DNA of 64,000 nt from Panax quinquefolius (taxonomy: Eukaryota > Streptophyta > Magnoliopsida > Apiales > Araliaceae), in NCBI GenBank assembly GCA_020205615.1, contig CM035153.1, positions 97,483,122 to 97,547,121 of the forward strand. Direction: 5' to 3'. How positions within the stretch are numbered: position 1 is the stretch's first letter; every line of letters begins with the position of its first letter. This document shows, in pieces, positions 46,205-57,584 of this stretch. The notes beneath the pieces were generated by a model. It was not told the DNA's origin. It did not search any database and saw nothing but the letters and a program-made list of their open reading frames with translations. The translations under genes and the position numbers were made by a program.

Positions 46205-47173
46205 TGTGAGACCCCAAATTTTGTGAATAAAGATTTAAATTTCTTGAAATATTTTTTTCAAAATTATGGTGTGGATTTGAGATAATGTTATAGTTGTGGG
46301 TAATATCTATAAATTTTGAAAAGTATGCAAGTTGTTATATAATATTCGATTGGTCGGGGAATATTCGTTTTAATAGGGAATATTCGTACGACGGCACAAT
46401 CATTAGTGGACTCCACAACAGAATTATTGTCAGATTGAGAAAACGACAAAAATATTTTTATGAAAATAATGGCGAAAGTTTTACCATTAAAACTATTGAA
46501 CTACTCGGTAGTAAAAGTATAGTAATACGCGTGGTTGCATAGTAGCACACGATATTGATTATTGATGCTTTTGTGAGAAGTCACTCAGTTTTGTTCAATT
46601 ATTGCAACAGTAATTGCTGCATAGTATCTCATGTTATTTGATTCAATTATTGTCGATATTTTATATATTATTAAATCAATAATTGAGACGACGAAGTTAT
46701 TAATATTATTATTTGCAATATTAACGATGTCTAGAAGTTCTGTCAAAGAGAGGTTTGGTCACCTAATTCAAGGCTACCAATAATAGAAATCCTTATTGGA
46801 AAGCCACCTCTTTTCTGGGAACGACCTGGTCGATTAATAGTGTGAATAATAATAATGATGATGAAGTTTGTTTTATTATTATTATAAATGTAATAAAACA
46901 GAATACTTTTTATAAAGTTTTGTTTTATTTGATTATAAATATAATATAATATATTTTATTATGCATAGTGCTCGTGATAGTGTTTGCAGATAGTAAAATC
47001 TTTTATATAAAATAGAATACTTTTATAAAGTTATTTATTTTATTAGATTATAAATAAAATATATTATATTTTATTACGCATAGTGTTTGCATAGTCTTGG
47101 CATAGTATTTGCATAGTAAAAAATTTTATATACAATGTAATACTTTTATAAAGTTATTTGTTTTATTAGATTT

Positions 47174-47209
<36 letters not shown>

Positions 47210-49016
47210 ATAGAATATATTATATTTCATTGCATAGTATCCTTTCCATTCTCCTATAAATAGGATGCTTAGTTAGAATTGAAAACAAACCAAAAATTTA
47301 GAGAAATCTTCTTCTATAATCTTGAGCGTATTTTTTTAGAGTTTTAAGAACCTTTGAGCGTAGAAAATAGTATAAGTTTTTTCAAGAATATGCTCGCCCT
47401 ACCAGTCGGAATACTCTTCTTTCTAAGGTAAGGGGTATTATTCTTTCGTATTCATGAAAAGAGTTATTTTCTTTCAAATACTCGTAAGAGTTGTTATTCC
47501 ATTCTTTATTATTATATTGGAATAACATGTTTATGCAAAGTACCGCATATATGGTGAAATTCTTCCGTTGTTCCATCCTTTATTATTCGTGAAATAACTC
47601 ACATGCATTCGATTCTATCGCATGCCTACGGTGAATTTCATTGTTATTCCATTCTTTATTATCTTTGTTGAAACATCCATGCATGCGGATTACGATGACA
47701 CTGGTTCCATTCTTTATTATTCGTTGGAACATCCCATCTGCAAGTGATTATTACATGACCTAGTTCCATTCTTTATTATTCTGTTGGAATATCCTGTCTG
47801 TGCGGATTACGCATGACCTGGTTCCATTCTTTATTACTCTGTTGGAATAACCTATCTATGTGGATTACCGTATGCATGGTGAATGATCCTTTGTATTCAT
47901 TCCTTATTAACTTGTGGAAATGATCTGTCTACGTGGATTACTGCATGGCGGACGAAAATCCATTTGTAGTTTCATATATTCTATTATACTCAGTTAGTTT
48001 AAGTTTGGCTTCTATACTCCATGAAATTAAAAGAATATCCTGGATATTTGCGCTTCATCCAGTATCTTTTCATGGAAATATCCTTCTGAGCATTCTTGAA
48101 TTTTACTCCACAAAGCAGTATCATGTTGACAATTTGGACATTATTGAGTTCAGGATAAATTAACTTATAAATCTTTAAAATTTATTCTTGAACTTTTTTT
48201 ATTGAATTTTTAGGTCATTGTCATCATCCTCATGTTTATATTATGTTGAAAGTCATCTGTGGCTTGTAGTGCATAGATGGACTTGGTATGATTATAACCA
48301 TGGATTATTCGGTATAATCATGACCGTAAAGTTACAAATGATGTGGTAAAAATATTTATTGGCTCGTAGTGCATTGATGGACAGTTGTTGGCATGATCAT
48401 GTCCAATGACGAAAACACGAATATCCTTGGCTCGTAGTGCATGGATAAATTGTGGTCGTGATACTAATGAATATCCTTGGCCGTAGTGCAGGGATGATGT
48501 GGATTATTTATTTAGCTGAGTCTCAGCGATAAAAGTGATGAAAAACTTTTTTAAATCATAGAAGATAGTAGATTTTATTCTCTACTTGACTCTTCTAATG
48601 GATTGCTTGCTCCGTTGTAGTTAAAACTTGATGTTTGTTATATTTTATTAGTTTAAAACTATTGAAGACTAATGATAAATTATTCTGCATTATCTTAGTC
48701 ATAATATTTGTTACTGGGCTAGTTGAGCTCACCCTTTTGCTTTCATTGTTCTCTTCAGGAAATGAGAATGTAGCGGGGACTAGTCAGGGAACAGAGTGAG
48801 GGTCCAGATGATAACATTAGTAGTCCTCACTATTCTATGAAATAGTGTGATAATAAATGTATTGAGGACTTATTTTGAGTTTGAATACTATCTAGAAGAC
48901 AATATTTGTATTAAAGCTCACAGCTCATGTTTTATATTTAAGGTTGTATTTGTATTTTGTACCAAGTTTTTGGCGACTCAGAATAGGTGATGTATATCTA
49001 TTTTTGGGGCGTCACA
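46205..49016 (+). mobile_element. 3' LTR of element 3 (2.81 kb)
   Basis: TGTGAGACCCC to GGGGCGTCACA, uninterrupted, so it is the reference for this LTR type. Contains a TA microsatellite (about 47176-47204), TATA box (47254-47263), hairpin array (47490-47960) and a 3' part with GCACTAC/GTAGTGC-containing repeats. Its last 426 bp are duplicated at 62611-63035. Confidence 0.88.
47176..47204. repeat. TA microsatellite in element 3 3' LTR
   Basis: An uninterrupted TA run, longer than the matching run in the 5' LTR. Confidence 0.7.
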
Positions 49017-49021
49017 TTTTA

Positions 49022-49293
49022 TATCAGTTAACATTGTTGTGGAGCACACACGCACTATATTAGTGATAACAATCTAAGATTTGATGATTGATTGAGAAGT
49101 TATTGATTTGTTTTGATATAATGTATTATCATGTTTACTTGATTTCTCTAAGGCCGGTTGAATAGACTTGACTTGTTTCGCCATTCTACTTTGGATTCGT
49201 AGGCATGTAGATTAGTTGCATTGCATAGCATTGTTGTTTAGTGTTTTTGCTTGAGGACAAGTAAAGGTTTAAGTTTGGGGGTATCCAAAAACT
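49022..49293 (+). other. Tail of element C before its 3' LTR
   Basis: Continues the C tail after element 3. Contains TTGAGGACAAG and the polypurine tract TTTAAGTTTGGGGGT (49268-49282), 11 bp before the 3' LTR. A diverged copy lies at 63041-63307. Confidence 0.7.
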
Positions 49294-51035
49294 TGTTGGG
49301 TAAAATCTAGTTACACACAACACGCAAGTATATGTGGTCAACAAGTAATAAAGTGAAAGTAAAATATCATTCCCACGAGGAATTGTTTAGTAAAAATCAC
49401 CAAGTACTAACCCGTAACCAACTCAATCTTTTTTAAACAAATGAATTTCAAATTATATAATTAAACTACTATTAAATTCCACTAGTTAAATTAAGATTAC
49501 GGAGATTTAAGATCATAACTTCACTTATTGCTTCATTTAAGTTAACACACTTCTCATCAATTGTTCTCTATCATGAATTTTTAATCAAGAACACTAAAGC
49601 AGACAAAACCATCTCTCGATGCATAATACCTATACTCACTTAACTCCACAGATGATAGAATTAAGCAAGACACCCTAATTAACTAATCCATTATATCTCT
49701 ATGTGAATTACAATTAAAAAGGATTTAAAGCACAAGTTCTCTATAAGATTACATATGGCGTAAAGGCATATCTCTATCCTAAACACGAATCATGAATTCC
49801 ATCTATGCAGAAATCACAAACACATGCTATCATAATAAGATCTAAATCAATACTTCATCTCTCGAGTTCATATAGATTATCACAGTAATTGTTAGCTAGG
49901 CAATTAAGCAATTAAATCCAAATCACAATAGACAATCCGCACGATAGAACATAATAATTGATAGCGAAGCATATTAAAATAAACTACACAATAAGATCCA
50001 TTGTAATCTCAAACAAAGAATTAGTTCATGATTATTGAATTAAAACTAAGAATCTACAATTGAATAATCATTAAAAGACAAAGATAGAAAAAGATAAGAA
50101 GATAGAATCTATTGTCTGTAGATTTGATGCTCCTTTCTTGCTCCTACTTTGAATCTTCAATGGTCTCCAAGTTGCTTCAATCTCCAAAACTCATTAGAAC
50201 TAGGGTTTTGATCTAATTTACTCTAATCTAATCTAATGGAATGCTCTCTCCCTCTCTAATCCCCCTTTATTTTATGTCTTACATCATGTATTTATAGGTT
50301 ACAAGTCCAATTTCTAGCTTAGGAACAAACCCAATCCTATTTAGAGTCAAAAAAGTGTCAAAATTCACCCCAAAACGCGTCCAAGCTTGACTACAATTCT
50401 TTCCGGCCTTGTCAATTTGCTGGGCACTGACTAATGGGACATCGCCTCCTAGTGCCCCGGCGCTGGGAATAGGCCATGTTTGGGCGCCCCAGCGCTGGGC
50501 CCTTTTCCGGAAATTTTTTACTCCGACGTCCTTTGGGAAAATGGCAATAATTTCTTTGTCTGAACTCCTATTTCGATGATTCAAGATGTTCCGTAAAGAT
50601 GAGACGTAGATCTATAACTTTCATGCTTTGAGTTTTCCGAAATAAGGACTGGAGAAATGTTGAAAGTGGCTCTGAAGTGCCTGCTATGTAAATGACCACC
50701 CGAAACAGTGACGTTCGACGTCCGTTGGTACAAATGTCATAACTCTTGTATCCGAACTCCGATTGGAATGATTCAAGTTGTTCCGGAAAGCTAAGAAGAA
50801 GCTCTACAATGTAATCCAAGTTCCAAGCCAAAAAAATGAAATAAACATGAAAGCCCAAATAATGTCCGGATTGCTTTTCTTTGTGATTTCATACCAATTC
50901 TTTGCAATCACAGCTCCCAAGCATATAATCTACAAAATGAACACAAAATGCATGAAAAGTAACTAAGAAACATGAGATTAAGCAACTAATTTAAGTAATA
51001 GATACCTGATAAGTAGGTATAAAATCTACTTATCA
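49294..51035 (+). mobile_element. 3' LTR of element C (1.74 kb)
   Basis: Starts TGTTGGGTAAAATCTAG and ends ATCTACTTATCA. Contains CGCAAGTATATGTGGTCAAC and TTCCCACGAGGA early on, as in many plant Athila/Tat LTRs. It also carries a GC-rich island at 50450-50505. A TATA-like CTATAAATAC with a GA-rich leader lies on the opposite strand (50287-50296). No protein is supported here. A second copy of its first 693 bp is at 63308-64000. Confidence 0.75.
50450..50505. repeat. GC-rich palindromic island in element C LTR
   Basis: AGTGCCCCGGCGCTGGG (50451-50467) and GGGCGCCCCAGCGCTGGGC (50482-50500) in AT-rich surroundings; the same kind of patch as in the F and B LTRs. Confidence 0.7.
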
Positions 51036-51830
51036 GACGCCCCCAAAATAGGTATACATCACCTATTCTAAGTCGCCAAATACACGGATGTAATACAAAT
51101 ACAACCTTAAATATACAACATAAGTTGTGAGTTTTAATACAAATATTTTCTTTTAGACAGTATTCAAACTCAAAATAAGTCCTCAATTCATTTATTTTCA
51201 CACTATTTCATAGAATAGTGAGGACTACTAATGCTATCATCTGTACCGTCACTCCGTTCCCCGACTAGTCCCTGCTACGTTCTCATTTCGTGAAGAGAAT
51301 AATGAAAGCAAAAGGGTGAGCTCAACTAGCCCAGTAAGAAATATTATGACTAAGATAATGCAGAATAATTTATCAATAGTCTTCAACAATGTTAAACTGA
51401 TAAAATATAACAAACATCAAGTTTAACTGCAGCGGAACAAACAATCCAATAGAAGAGTCAAGTAGAGAATAAAATCTACTATCTTCAATGATTTAAAAAG
51501 GTTTTTCATCACTTTTATCGCTGAGACTCAGGTTAATAAATAATCTACATCATCCCTACACTACGGCCAAGGATATTCATTAGTATCACGACCACAATTT
51601 ATCCATGCACTACGGACCAAGGATATTCGTGTTTTCATCAATGGTCATGATCATGCCAACAACTATCCATCAATGCACTACGGAATAATGAGGATTTTTA
51701 CCACATCATTTGCAACTTTACGGTTATGATTATACCGAATAATCTCTGGTCATAATCATACCAAGTCCATCTATGCACTACAGGCCACAGATGACTTTCA
51801 ACATATTATAAACATGAAGATGATGACAAT

Positions 51831-52761
51831 TGTAAGACCCCAACTTATTATAAATAAAATCAAATTTCCTCTGATTATTATTGTGAATAATAAGGTGTTA
51901 ATTTGATATAATGTTTTGGTTATGGGTGAAAAGTGCAAATTTTGCAAAATAAGCAAGTGGTTATAAAATAATCATTATTGTCGGGAAATATTCGTTTGGT
52001 CGTGGAATATTCTTTTTGTTGGGAATATCCGTACGACGACGCAGTTATTTGTGGGCTCCATAACGGAATAATTCTCGGATGAAGAAATGACAAAGTTTGA
52101 GTTTTTATAAATAACGACGTAATTGTTACCATTAACACTGTTGGATTACCTGGTGGTTAAAATACAGTAATACGCGTGGTTGCACAGTAGCATATGGTAT
52201 TGCACGATATTGTTGAATTATTGATTCTTAAGTAAGAAGGCACTACTTAATAATTGTTATAGTAATTACAGTTCAATATTTTATTTTATTGATTCAATAA
52301 TTGCCACGTTGATAGTTTATATTATTGTTGTTTCAATAACTGTCACTGCATAATATTTCCCATTATCGGATCAATAATTCATATTATTTGAATAATATTA
52401 TTAGAAAACATTATTGGCAATGTCTAGAAAGTTCTGCCAAGGAGAGGTTTGGTCACCTAATCAAGCACTCAAGATGAGGAGAAATCCTTATCTGAAAGCC
52501 CCTCTTTCCTCGAACTACCGTTGGTCATAATAATTGTGATTACGTAATATTATTTGTGATTAATTAATTATTGATTTATATGATAAGGAAATATTTATTT
52601 GAGTGTGGATATTGTCTAGAAGATAATATTTGTATTTAAACTCATAGTATGTGTTGTCGTATTTTTCACGATAATTGTATTATTGAAGTTGTAGTTGCTT
52701 TCTGTACCATGTATTTGGCGACTCAGAATGGATGTTGTATACCTATTTTGGGGGTGTCAAA
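51831..52761 (+). mobile_element. 5' LTR of element 4 (931 bp)
   Basis: TGTAAGACCCCAAC to GGGGGTGTCAAA (canonical end CACA with one change). Its last 150 bp, with TTTGGCGACTCAGAATG, are related to the ends of family-2 LTRs. Confidence 0.85.
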
Positions 52762-52775
52762 GTTGGTATCAAAGC
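52762..52775 (+). promoter_or_regulatory. Primer-binding site of element 4
   Basis: GTTGGTATCAAAGC directly after the LTR; initiator tRNA-Met type. Confidence 0.82.
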
Positions 52776-52949
52776 TTAGGGATATGGTCTCCGGCGGAAA
52801 TCGGGGAATAGAACTAGGATGGGAGAGATGAGTAAATCCTTCGCTAGTGTGTTTTATCTAAGCTTATTTGTTGGTCGGTCATAATATAGGGATATTATGT
52901 GATATGTTAATTTGTTTAATTAACCGTTGTTTTATGGAAGTATTTAAGA

Positions 52950-54160
52950 ATGGTTGCTAAGAATGTTAACAATGGAGTGTATGAGACTTTGGAACAACCT
53001 TTAGTCACAAACTAGGAGAACGTGCAACAGGAAGGCAATATTCCTCCTGTAAACAACGCTACCGAGCAAACGATGAATGATGGAATGTTTAGTAGCTTTT
53101 TGCAGTTCATGCAAAATCAGACGAGGGAGATTCGTGTACAAAATACGGGTGGAAGTGATAGCAACGCGTGATCTGTCATAGCCAAGCAGTTCAAGGAGTT
53201 AGGACCACTAGATTTCTGGGGAAAGCCCGATCCGATTAAGGCGGAAACATGGGTCAAGCAAATTACCAAGATATTCGATGTCTTGGGATGCACGGAGGAA
53301 CAAAAGATTCCATTCACCACCTTTATGTTCCGTGGTGAGGCAGATTACTGGTGGGAATTTGTGAAGCGTACCCAGCCAGCCGCATTCAACATGTCTTGGG
53401 AAAGATTTCAAAAAACTGTTCAATGACAAGTACTTTCCTGAAAGTATTCGTCATATGAAGGAGGTGGAATTTATTAGACTGGAACAAAACAACATGACAG
53501 TGTCTCAGTACGAGGTAAAGTTCGCGGAGTTATCCAGGTTTGCACCTCATTTGGTAGAGAATTAGGAATGTATGATGCAAATGTTTCTGAGAGGTCTAAA
53601 ACCCGAAGTTTGTCAATACCTTATCTCTCATTAATTTTCTCTGTATTTAGATATTGTCAAAAGGGCTCAATTATTAGAGCGAGATAGTGAGTATATTCAA
53701 CCGAGGGACCACAACCAAGGTCATACCGGTGATAGCAATCATCGGAGCGATGATAACCAGTGTGAAAGAAAAATACGGACAAAAGCGGTAACCACTCAGG
53801 TGGTAATCGTGGCCATGATAATAGGAGAGGTGAGTCAAGTGGAAATTTCAAAAAGAGGAGATTCAATAATTATGGAAGATATCAAGCAGTGAAAGACCAA
53901 AGATCAACTGTTGTTGGGAGGAGAACGACCACCGGTCGTGTGTTATAAATGCGAGAAAGAGGGACATATCAGCCTAAACTGCCCACAACAATCCAAAGTA
54001 TATTATTACTGTTGAAAGGAGGGTCATATAGCCCGAGAGTGTTCTGTAGCAAAACCAAATTCAGCAGGGAAGGTGACTCCAAAGGCTATCCAGGATAAGT
54101 TAAAATTAGCGGTTCCTGGAAGAGCGTTTGTCGTAACTGGCCAAAACACAGAACCCAAAC
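52950..54160 (+). pseudogene. Element 4 gag (stops and frameshifts)
   Basis: From the ATG at 52950 the frame has a TAG near 53014 and a TGA near 53168, then capsid motifs KAETWVKQITKIFDVLG and ADYWWEF. An additional A in the A-run at about 53408-53414 shifts the frame before LFNDKYFPESIRH. Capsid continues (MKEVEFIRLEQNN, MFLRGLKPEVCQY) with further stops. Two knuckles follow near 53940-54045: [14 protein letters not shown], canonical, and YYYC-stop-KEGHIAREC. Before decay it would have been a normal Gag of about 400 residues joined to pol. Homologous to gag of elements 2 and 3, but with independent lesions. Confidence 0.85.
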
Positions 54161-54826
54161 GTGGTGATCACGGGTAAGCTTATCATAAACTCTTGCGAAG
54201 TTTATACCTTACTAGATACCGGTTCTACACATTCTTTTATATCCACTGCTTGTGCTCAACGTTTAAACTTGACTCCAAAAAAATTAGACTTTGATTTATC
54301 AGTGGAGACTCCGTTAGGAGAAACTTTCGTTACGTCCACTGTTTATAAATCTTGCTTAATCCAAGTTGGCACAATCACATTACCTGTTGATCTTATTTCT
54401 TTAAAGATACTTGCTTTTGATGTGATTTTAGGGATTGATTGGTTAATCACCCATCATGCCAAAATTGATTATTTTCGTAAGGTTATTAGTTTTCATATTC
54501 CTAACCAACTTGTTATGCGAATTCAAGCTACTAAACCACTAAAATCAATCACTGTCATATCAAGCCATAAAGTCATTCGTTTATTAAAAAACAAATGTCA
54601 AGCTTTCTTAGACCAGGTTATGGATTTGAATAAAGACAAGTTATATTTGAATAATATTTCTGTTGTTAGAGAATTTCCTGATGTATTTCCTGAAGAACTT
54701 CCTGGTCTACCCCCAGAACGTGATGTTGAATTCTTTATTGACCTTGAACCGGGTACAAAACCCATTTCTAAAATCCCATATCGAATGGCTCCTATTGAAC
54801 TTCAGGAGTTAAAAGTTCAACTATAG
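54161..54826 (+). pseudogene. Element 4 pol: aspartic protease and start of RT
   Basis: An open stretch of 221 codons. The protease active site LLDTGSTHSFIS (about residues 18-29) and the following ILAFDVILGIDWL are intact. The linker to RT has EFPDVFPEELPGLPPERDVE and GTKPISKIPYRMAP, and ends with a stop (TAG, 54824-54826) just before ELLDN, where related proteins read a sense codon. Retroviral-type protease cleaves Gag-Pol. Compared with elements 2, 3 and 5 this is the best preserved protease in the window. The upstream frame, through the gag end, is not continuous. Confidence 0.87.
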
Positions 54827-55427
54827 GAGTTATTAGACAATAGTTTCATTCGTCCTAGTACATCTCCTTGGGATGCTCCTATTTTATTCGTAAAGAAGAA
54901 AGATGGGAATATGCAACTTTGTATTAACTACCGAGAATTAAACCATGTCACCATCAAGAATAGGTATCCGTTACCTCGTATTGATGACCTGTTTGACCAG
55001 TTGGAAGGAGCAAAATTCTTTTCAAAGATTGATCTTAGATTCGGATATCATCAAATTGAAGATTAAAATTGAGGATATTCCAAAGACTGCCTTCAAAACT
55101 CGGTACGGGCATTATGAATTCTTAGTCATGTCTTTTGGATTGACTAATGCTCATGCTGCTTTCATGGATATGATGAACCGAGTATTCATGGAATATTTAG
55201 ATCAGTTCGTTGTTGTCTTTATTTATGACATCCTCATCTATTCCAAAAGCGGTGAAGATTATGAGCACCATTTGAAGTTGATACTTGAAAGGCTTCGTGA
55301 AAACAAGCTATATGCCAAGATGAAGAAATGCGAGTTCTGGCTTGAGGAAGTAGCATTCCTTGGGCACGTGGTGTCAAAACATGGAGTATCTGTTGACCTG
55401 GCGAAGATTGAAGCAATACAAAGTTGA
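54827..55427 (+). pseudogene. Element 4 pol: reverse transcriptase domain
   Basis: 54827-55050 reads [45 protein letters not shown] and [12 protein letters not shown] one-base insertion (about 55046-55050) shifts the frame; the ORF continues as [20 protein letters not shown] (palm), then the catalytic box, then [20 protein letters not shown]. The YIDD-type box is [12 protein letters not shown]: the first catalytic Asp is Tyr (codon 55224-55226, TAT where GAT is expected). Element 5 keeps FIDD at the same place. A TGA at 55425-55427 ends the stretch. RT would copy the RNA into DNA; this copy would be inactive even without the frameshift. Confidence 0.87.
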
Positions 55428-55442
55428 GAGCAACCGAAGTCG

Positions 55443-56060
55443 GTGACCGAAGTGCGTAGCTTTCTGGGCTTAGCTGGTTATTATCGGAGATTCGTGGAAG
55501 GATTTTCTCGAATTGCTACTCCGTTAACTCAGTTGACACGGAAGGATACAAAATTTGTATGGAGCGAGGAATGCGAGAAGAGTTTCCAAGAGCTCAAGAG
55601 GAGACTCATTTTGGCACCTGTTCTGGTAATACCATCTGGTTCGGATGGATTTGTTATATTCAGCAATGCTTCAGGCAAAGGGTTAGGATGTGTTCTCATG
55701 CAACATGGGAAAGTCATAGCCTATGCCTCACGACAACTCAAAGAATATGAGAGGAATTATCCTACTCATGATCTAGAGTTTGCAGCAGTCATTTCCTCGT
55801 TGAAAATCTGGAGACACTACCTGTATGGGGAGAAAGTGGTGATCTATTCGGATCATAAAAGCCTCAAATATTTCTTCACCCAAAAGGAACTCAACAAGCG
55901 GCAATGATGTTGGCTCGAGCTATTGAAAGATTACGATCATACCATTCAATACCATCCTAGAAAAGAAAACGTAGTAGCTGACGCATTGAGTAGAAGATCG
56001 TATGCGGGTACGAGTGCTATGCTGTTAACATAAAGACCCATTTTATACGATTTAAAGACT
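55443..56060 (+). pseudogene. Element 4 pol: RNase H domain
   Basis: RT connection ([20 protein letters not shown]) followed by a Ty3-type RNase H. The first catalytic Asp of the DAS motif is Asn ([11 protein letters not shown], codon 55665-55667), while THDLEFAAV (Glu) and [10 protein letters not shown] (Asp) are present. A stop in [12 protein letters not shown] (55905-55907) follows, then [20 protein letters not shown] and [11 protein letters not shown] with the last catalytic Asp to about 56030. The deletion junction shared by elements 2 and 3 would fall at TAAAA 55856-55860, just before SLKYFF. Confidence 0.85.
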
Positions 56061-56072
56061 CCAAGGACCCAC

Positions 56073-56801
56073 GTGATAATGGCGAATATCCGAGTAGAAT
56101 CGACTTTAATTGATAAAGTTAAAGCTGCTCAAGCTACGAACTTGGGGCTGATGCGTATGAAGAAAAAAGTGCAAGAAGGTCCTATACCAGAAGCAAAAAT
56201 CGATGAAAAAGGAATACTTAGAGTCAACTCTAGACTTTGCGTTCCTAACAACTCTGACTTGAAGCATAGAATCATGATGGAGGCACACAACACACCATTT
56301 GCAATCCATCCTGGGAGTACCGAAATGTATCATGATATTCGACACACATTTTGGTGGAACAATATGAAGAGAGAGATCGCGGAGTTTATATCGAGGTGTT
56401 TAACTTGTCAAAGAGTAAAGGCGGAGCATCAAGTGCCAAAAGGTCCATTGCAACCACTTGAGATTCCAGAATGGAAGTGGGAACACATTACTATGGATTT
56501 CGTTACGGGTCTTCCCAAAGTTTCTCAAGGCATAAATGCGATTTGGGTTATTTTTGATAGATTAACCAAGTCTGCTCATTTCTTACCAATACGAGAAACT
56601 TATTCCCTTGAACGTCTTGCTCGTATGTACGTGAATGAGATTGTGAGATTGCATGGGATGCCAATATCAATAGTTTCGGATCATAACCCAAGATTTACTT
56701 CAAGATTTTGGGTTAGCTTGCAAAAAGCTATTGGCACGGATTTACGATTTAGTTCGGCATACCATCCTCAAAGGGACGAACAATCAGAGAGGACTATTTA
56801 A
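56073..56801 (+). pseudogene. Element 4 pol: integrase core
   Basis: 242 open codons. The N-terminal HHCC zinc site is complete (H72, H79, C109, C112). The catalytic triad can be assigned as D142 (TMDFVTGLP), D203 (IVSDHNPRF) and E239 (QSERT), with the usual 35 residues between the last two, although the highly conserved DRD is DHN here. A stop follows at SERTI-stop, so the protein is cut before the C-terminal part. Integrase joins the cDNA to the target and makes the 5-bp duplications seen throughout this window. Confidence 0.87.
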
Positions 56802-57540
56802 ACTCTTGAAGATCTATTAAGATTTGTGTCCTAGACATTAAAGGGAGTTGGGATAAGTATTTACCATTGGTGGAATTCTCCTATAACAACAGCTATCAGG
56901 CAAGTATAGGTATGACTCCATTTGAAGCCTTGTATGGACGAAAGTGTCGCTCTCCAGTATGTTGGGATGAGGTGGGTGAAGCAACATTGTTGGGACCAGA
57001 GTTGGTACTCATGACTACAGAAAAGATCCAAATGATTCGACAACATATACAAATGGCACAAGATCGATAAAAGAGTTATGTTAATCTTCATCGAAAGGAC
57101 GTGGAATTGAATATTGGGGATCATGTATTGTTACATGTTGCTCCATGGAAGGGAGTTACAAGATTTGGGAAGAGAGGAAAGCTCAATCCAAGATTTGTTG
57201 GTCCATTTAAGATTCTCGATCGAATAGGAAATGTGGCCTATAGACTCGCATTACCTCCAAACATGTCTTTGTTTTCATAATGTTTTTCACATATCTATGC
57301 TTCGTAAATATGTGAAAGACCCGAACCACATTATTGAATTAGAACCAGATGAGATAGCAGAAGATTTAACATACGAGGAGGTACCTGTTAAGATCTAGCA
57401 TTGAAAAGAGCATGTCCTACGCACATAGGTTATACCACAAGTTAAGGTTTTGTGGAGGAACCATGCCATTGAGGAAATGACCTATGAGTTGGAATCAGAA
57501 ATTAAAAGCGAGGTACCCTCACCTTTTTGAAACACCAGGT
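56802..57540 (+). pseudogene. Element 4 pol: integrase C-terminus and chromodomain-like tail
   Basis: After a frameshift region (56802-56866), 56867-57070 reads EFSYNNSYQASIGMTPFEAL and YGRKCRSPVCWDEVGE. Then come VNLHRKDVELNIGDHV and the GPY/F-type segment KLNPRFVGPFKILDRIGNVA, then LALPPNMS, a frameshift, and a chromodomain-like end with EIAEDLTYEEVPV, VIPQVKVLWRNHAIEEMTYE and ESEIKSE. This order is typical of the Tekay/Del group of chromoviruses, whose chromodomain is thought to direct integration to heterochromatin. Several stops. Confidence 0.8.
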
Positions 57541-57571
57541 ACGTACGTCAATTTCGAGGATGAAATTTCAT

Positions 57572-57582
57572 AAGGAGGGGAG
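57572..57582 (+). promoter_or_regulatory. Polypurine tract of element 4
   Basis: AAGGAGGGGAG just before the 3' LTR start TGTAAGACCCC (57585). Confidence 0.85.
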
Positions 57583-57584
57583 GT

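Larger units (their letters stand above)
30558..49016 (+). mobile_element. Element 3: deletion-derived chromovirus-type retrotransposon
   Basis: Flanked by a perfect 5-bp target duplication TTTTA (30553-30557 and 49017-49021). Order: 5' LTR (30558-40543, about 2.9 kb after removing insertions), primer site, broken gag (40731-41850), residual pol (44726-46110), polypurine tract, 3' LTR (46205-49016, 2.81 kb). It contains three later solo LTRs (30592-34790, 36204-39067, 41852-44720). RT and integrase are missing with the same junctions as in element 2. It lies in the tail of element C. Confidence 0.87.
28173..51035 (+). mobile_element. Element C: Athila/Tat-like retrotransposon with gag but no pol
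   Basis: Flanked by a perfect 5-bp target duplication GACGC (28168-28172 and 51036-51040), which rebuilds the element 5 LTR terminus TGTGACGCCCCC. Contents: a collapsed 5' LTR (28173-28207), a tRNA-Asp-type primer site (28208-28222), gag-like ORF (28337-29017), a second short ORF (29108-29362), a long non-coding tail interrupted by element 3 (30558-49016), a polypurine tract TTTAAGTTTGGGGGT (49268-49282) and a 1.74-kb 3' LTR (49294-51035). No protease, RT, RNase H or integrase is visible. Confidence 0.8.

Noticed and set aside
50279..50858. Two overlapping minus-strand ORFs in element C LTR
   Set aside because: They lie antisense in an LTR over the GC island and have no recognisable domain.
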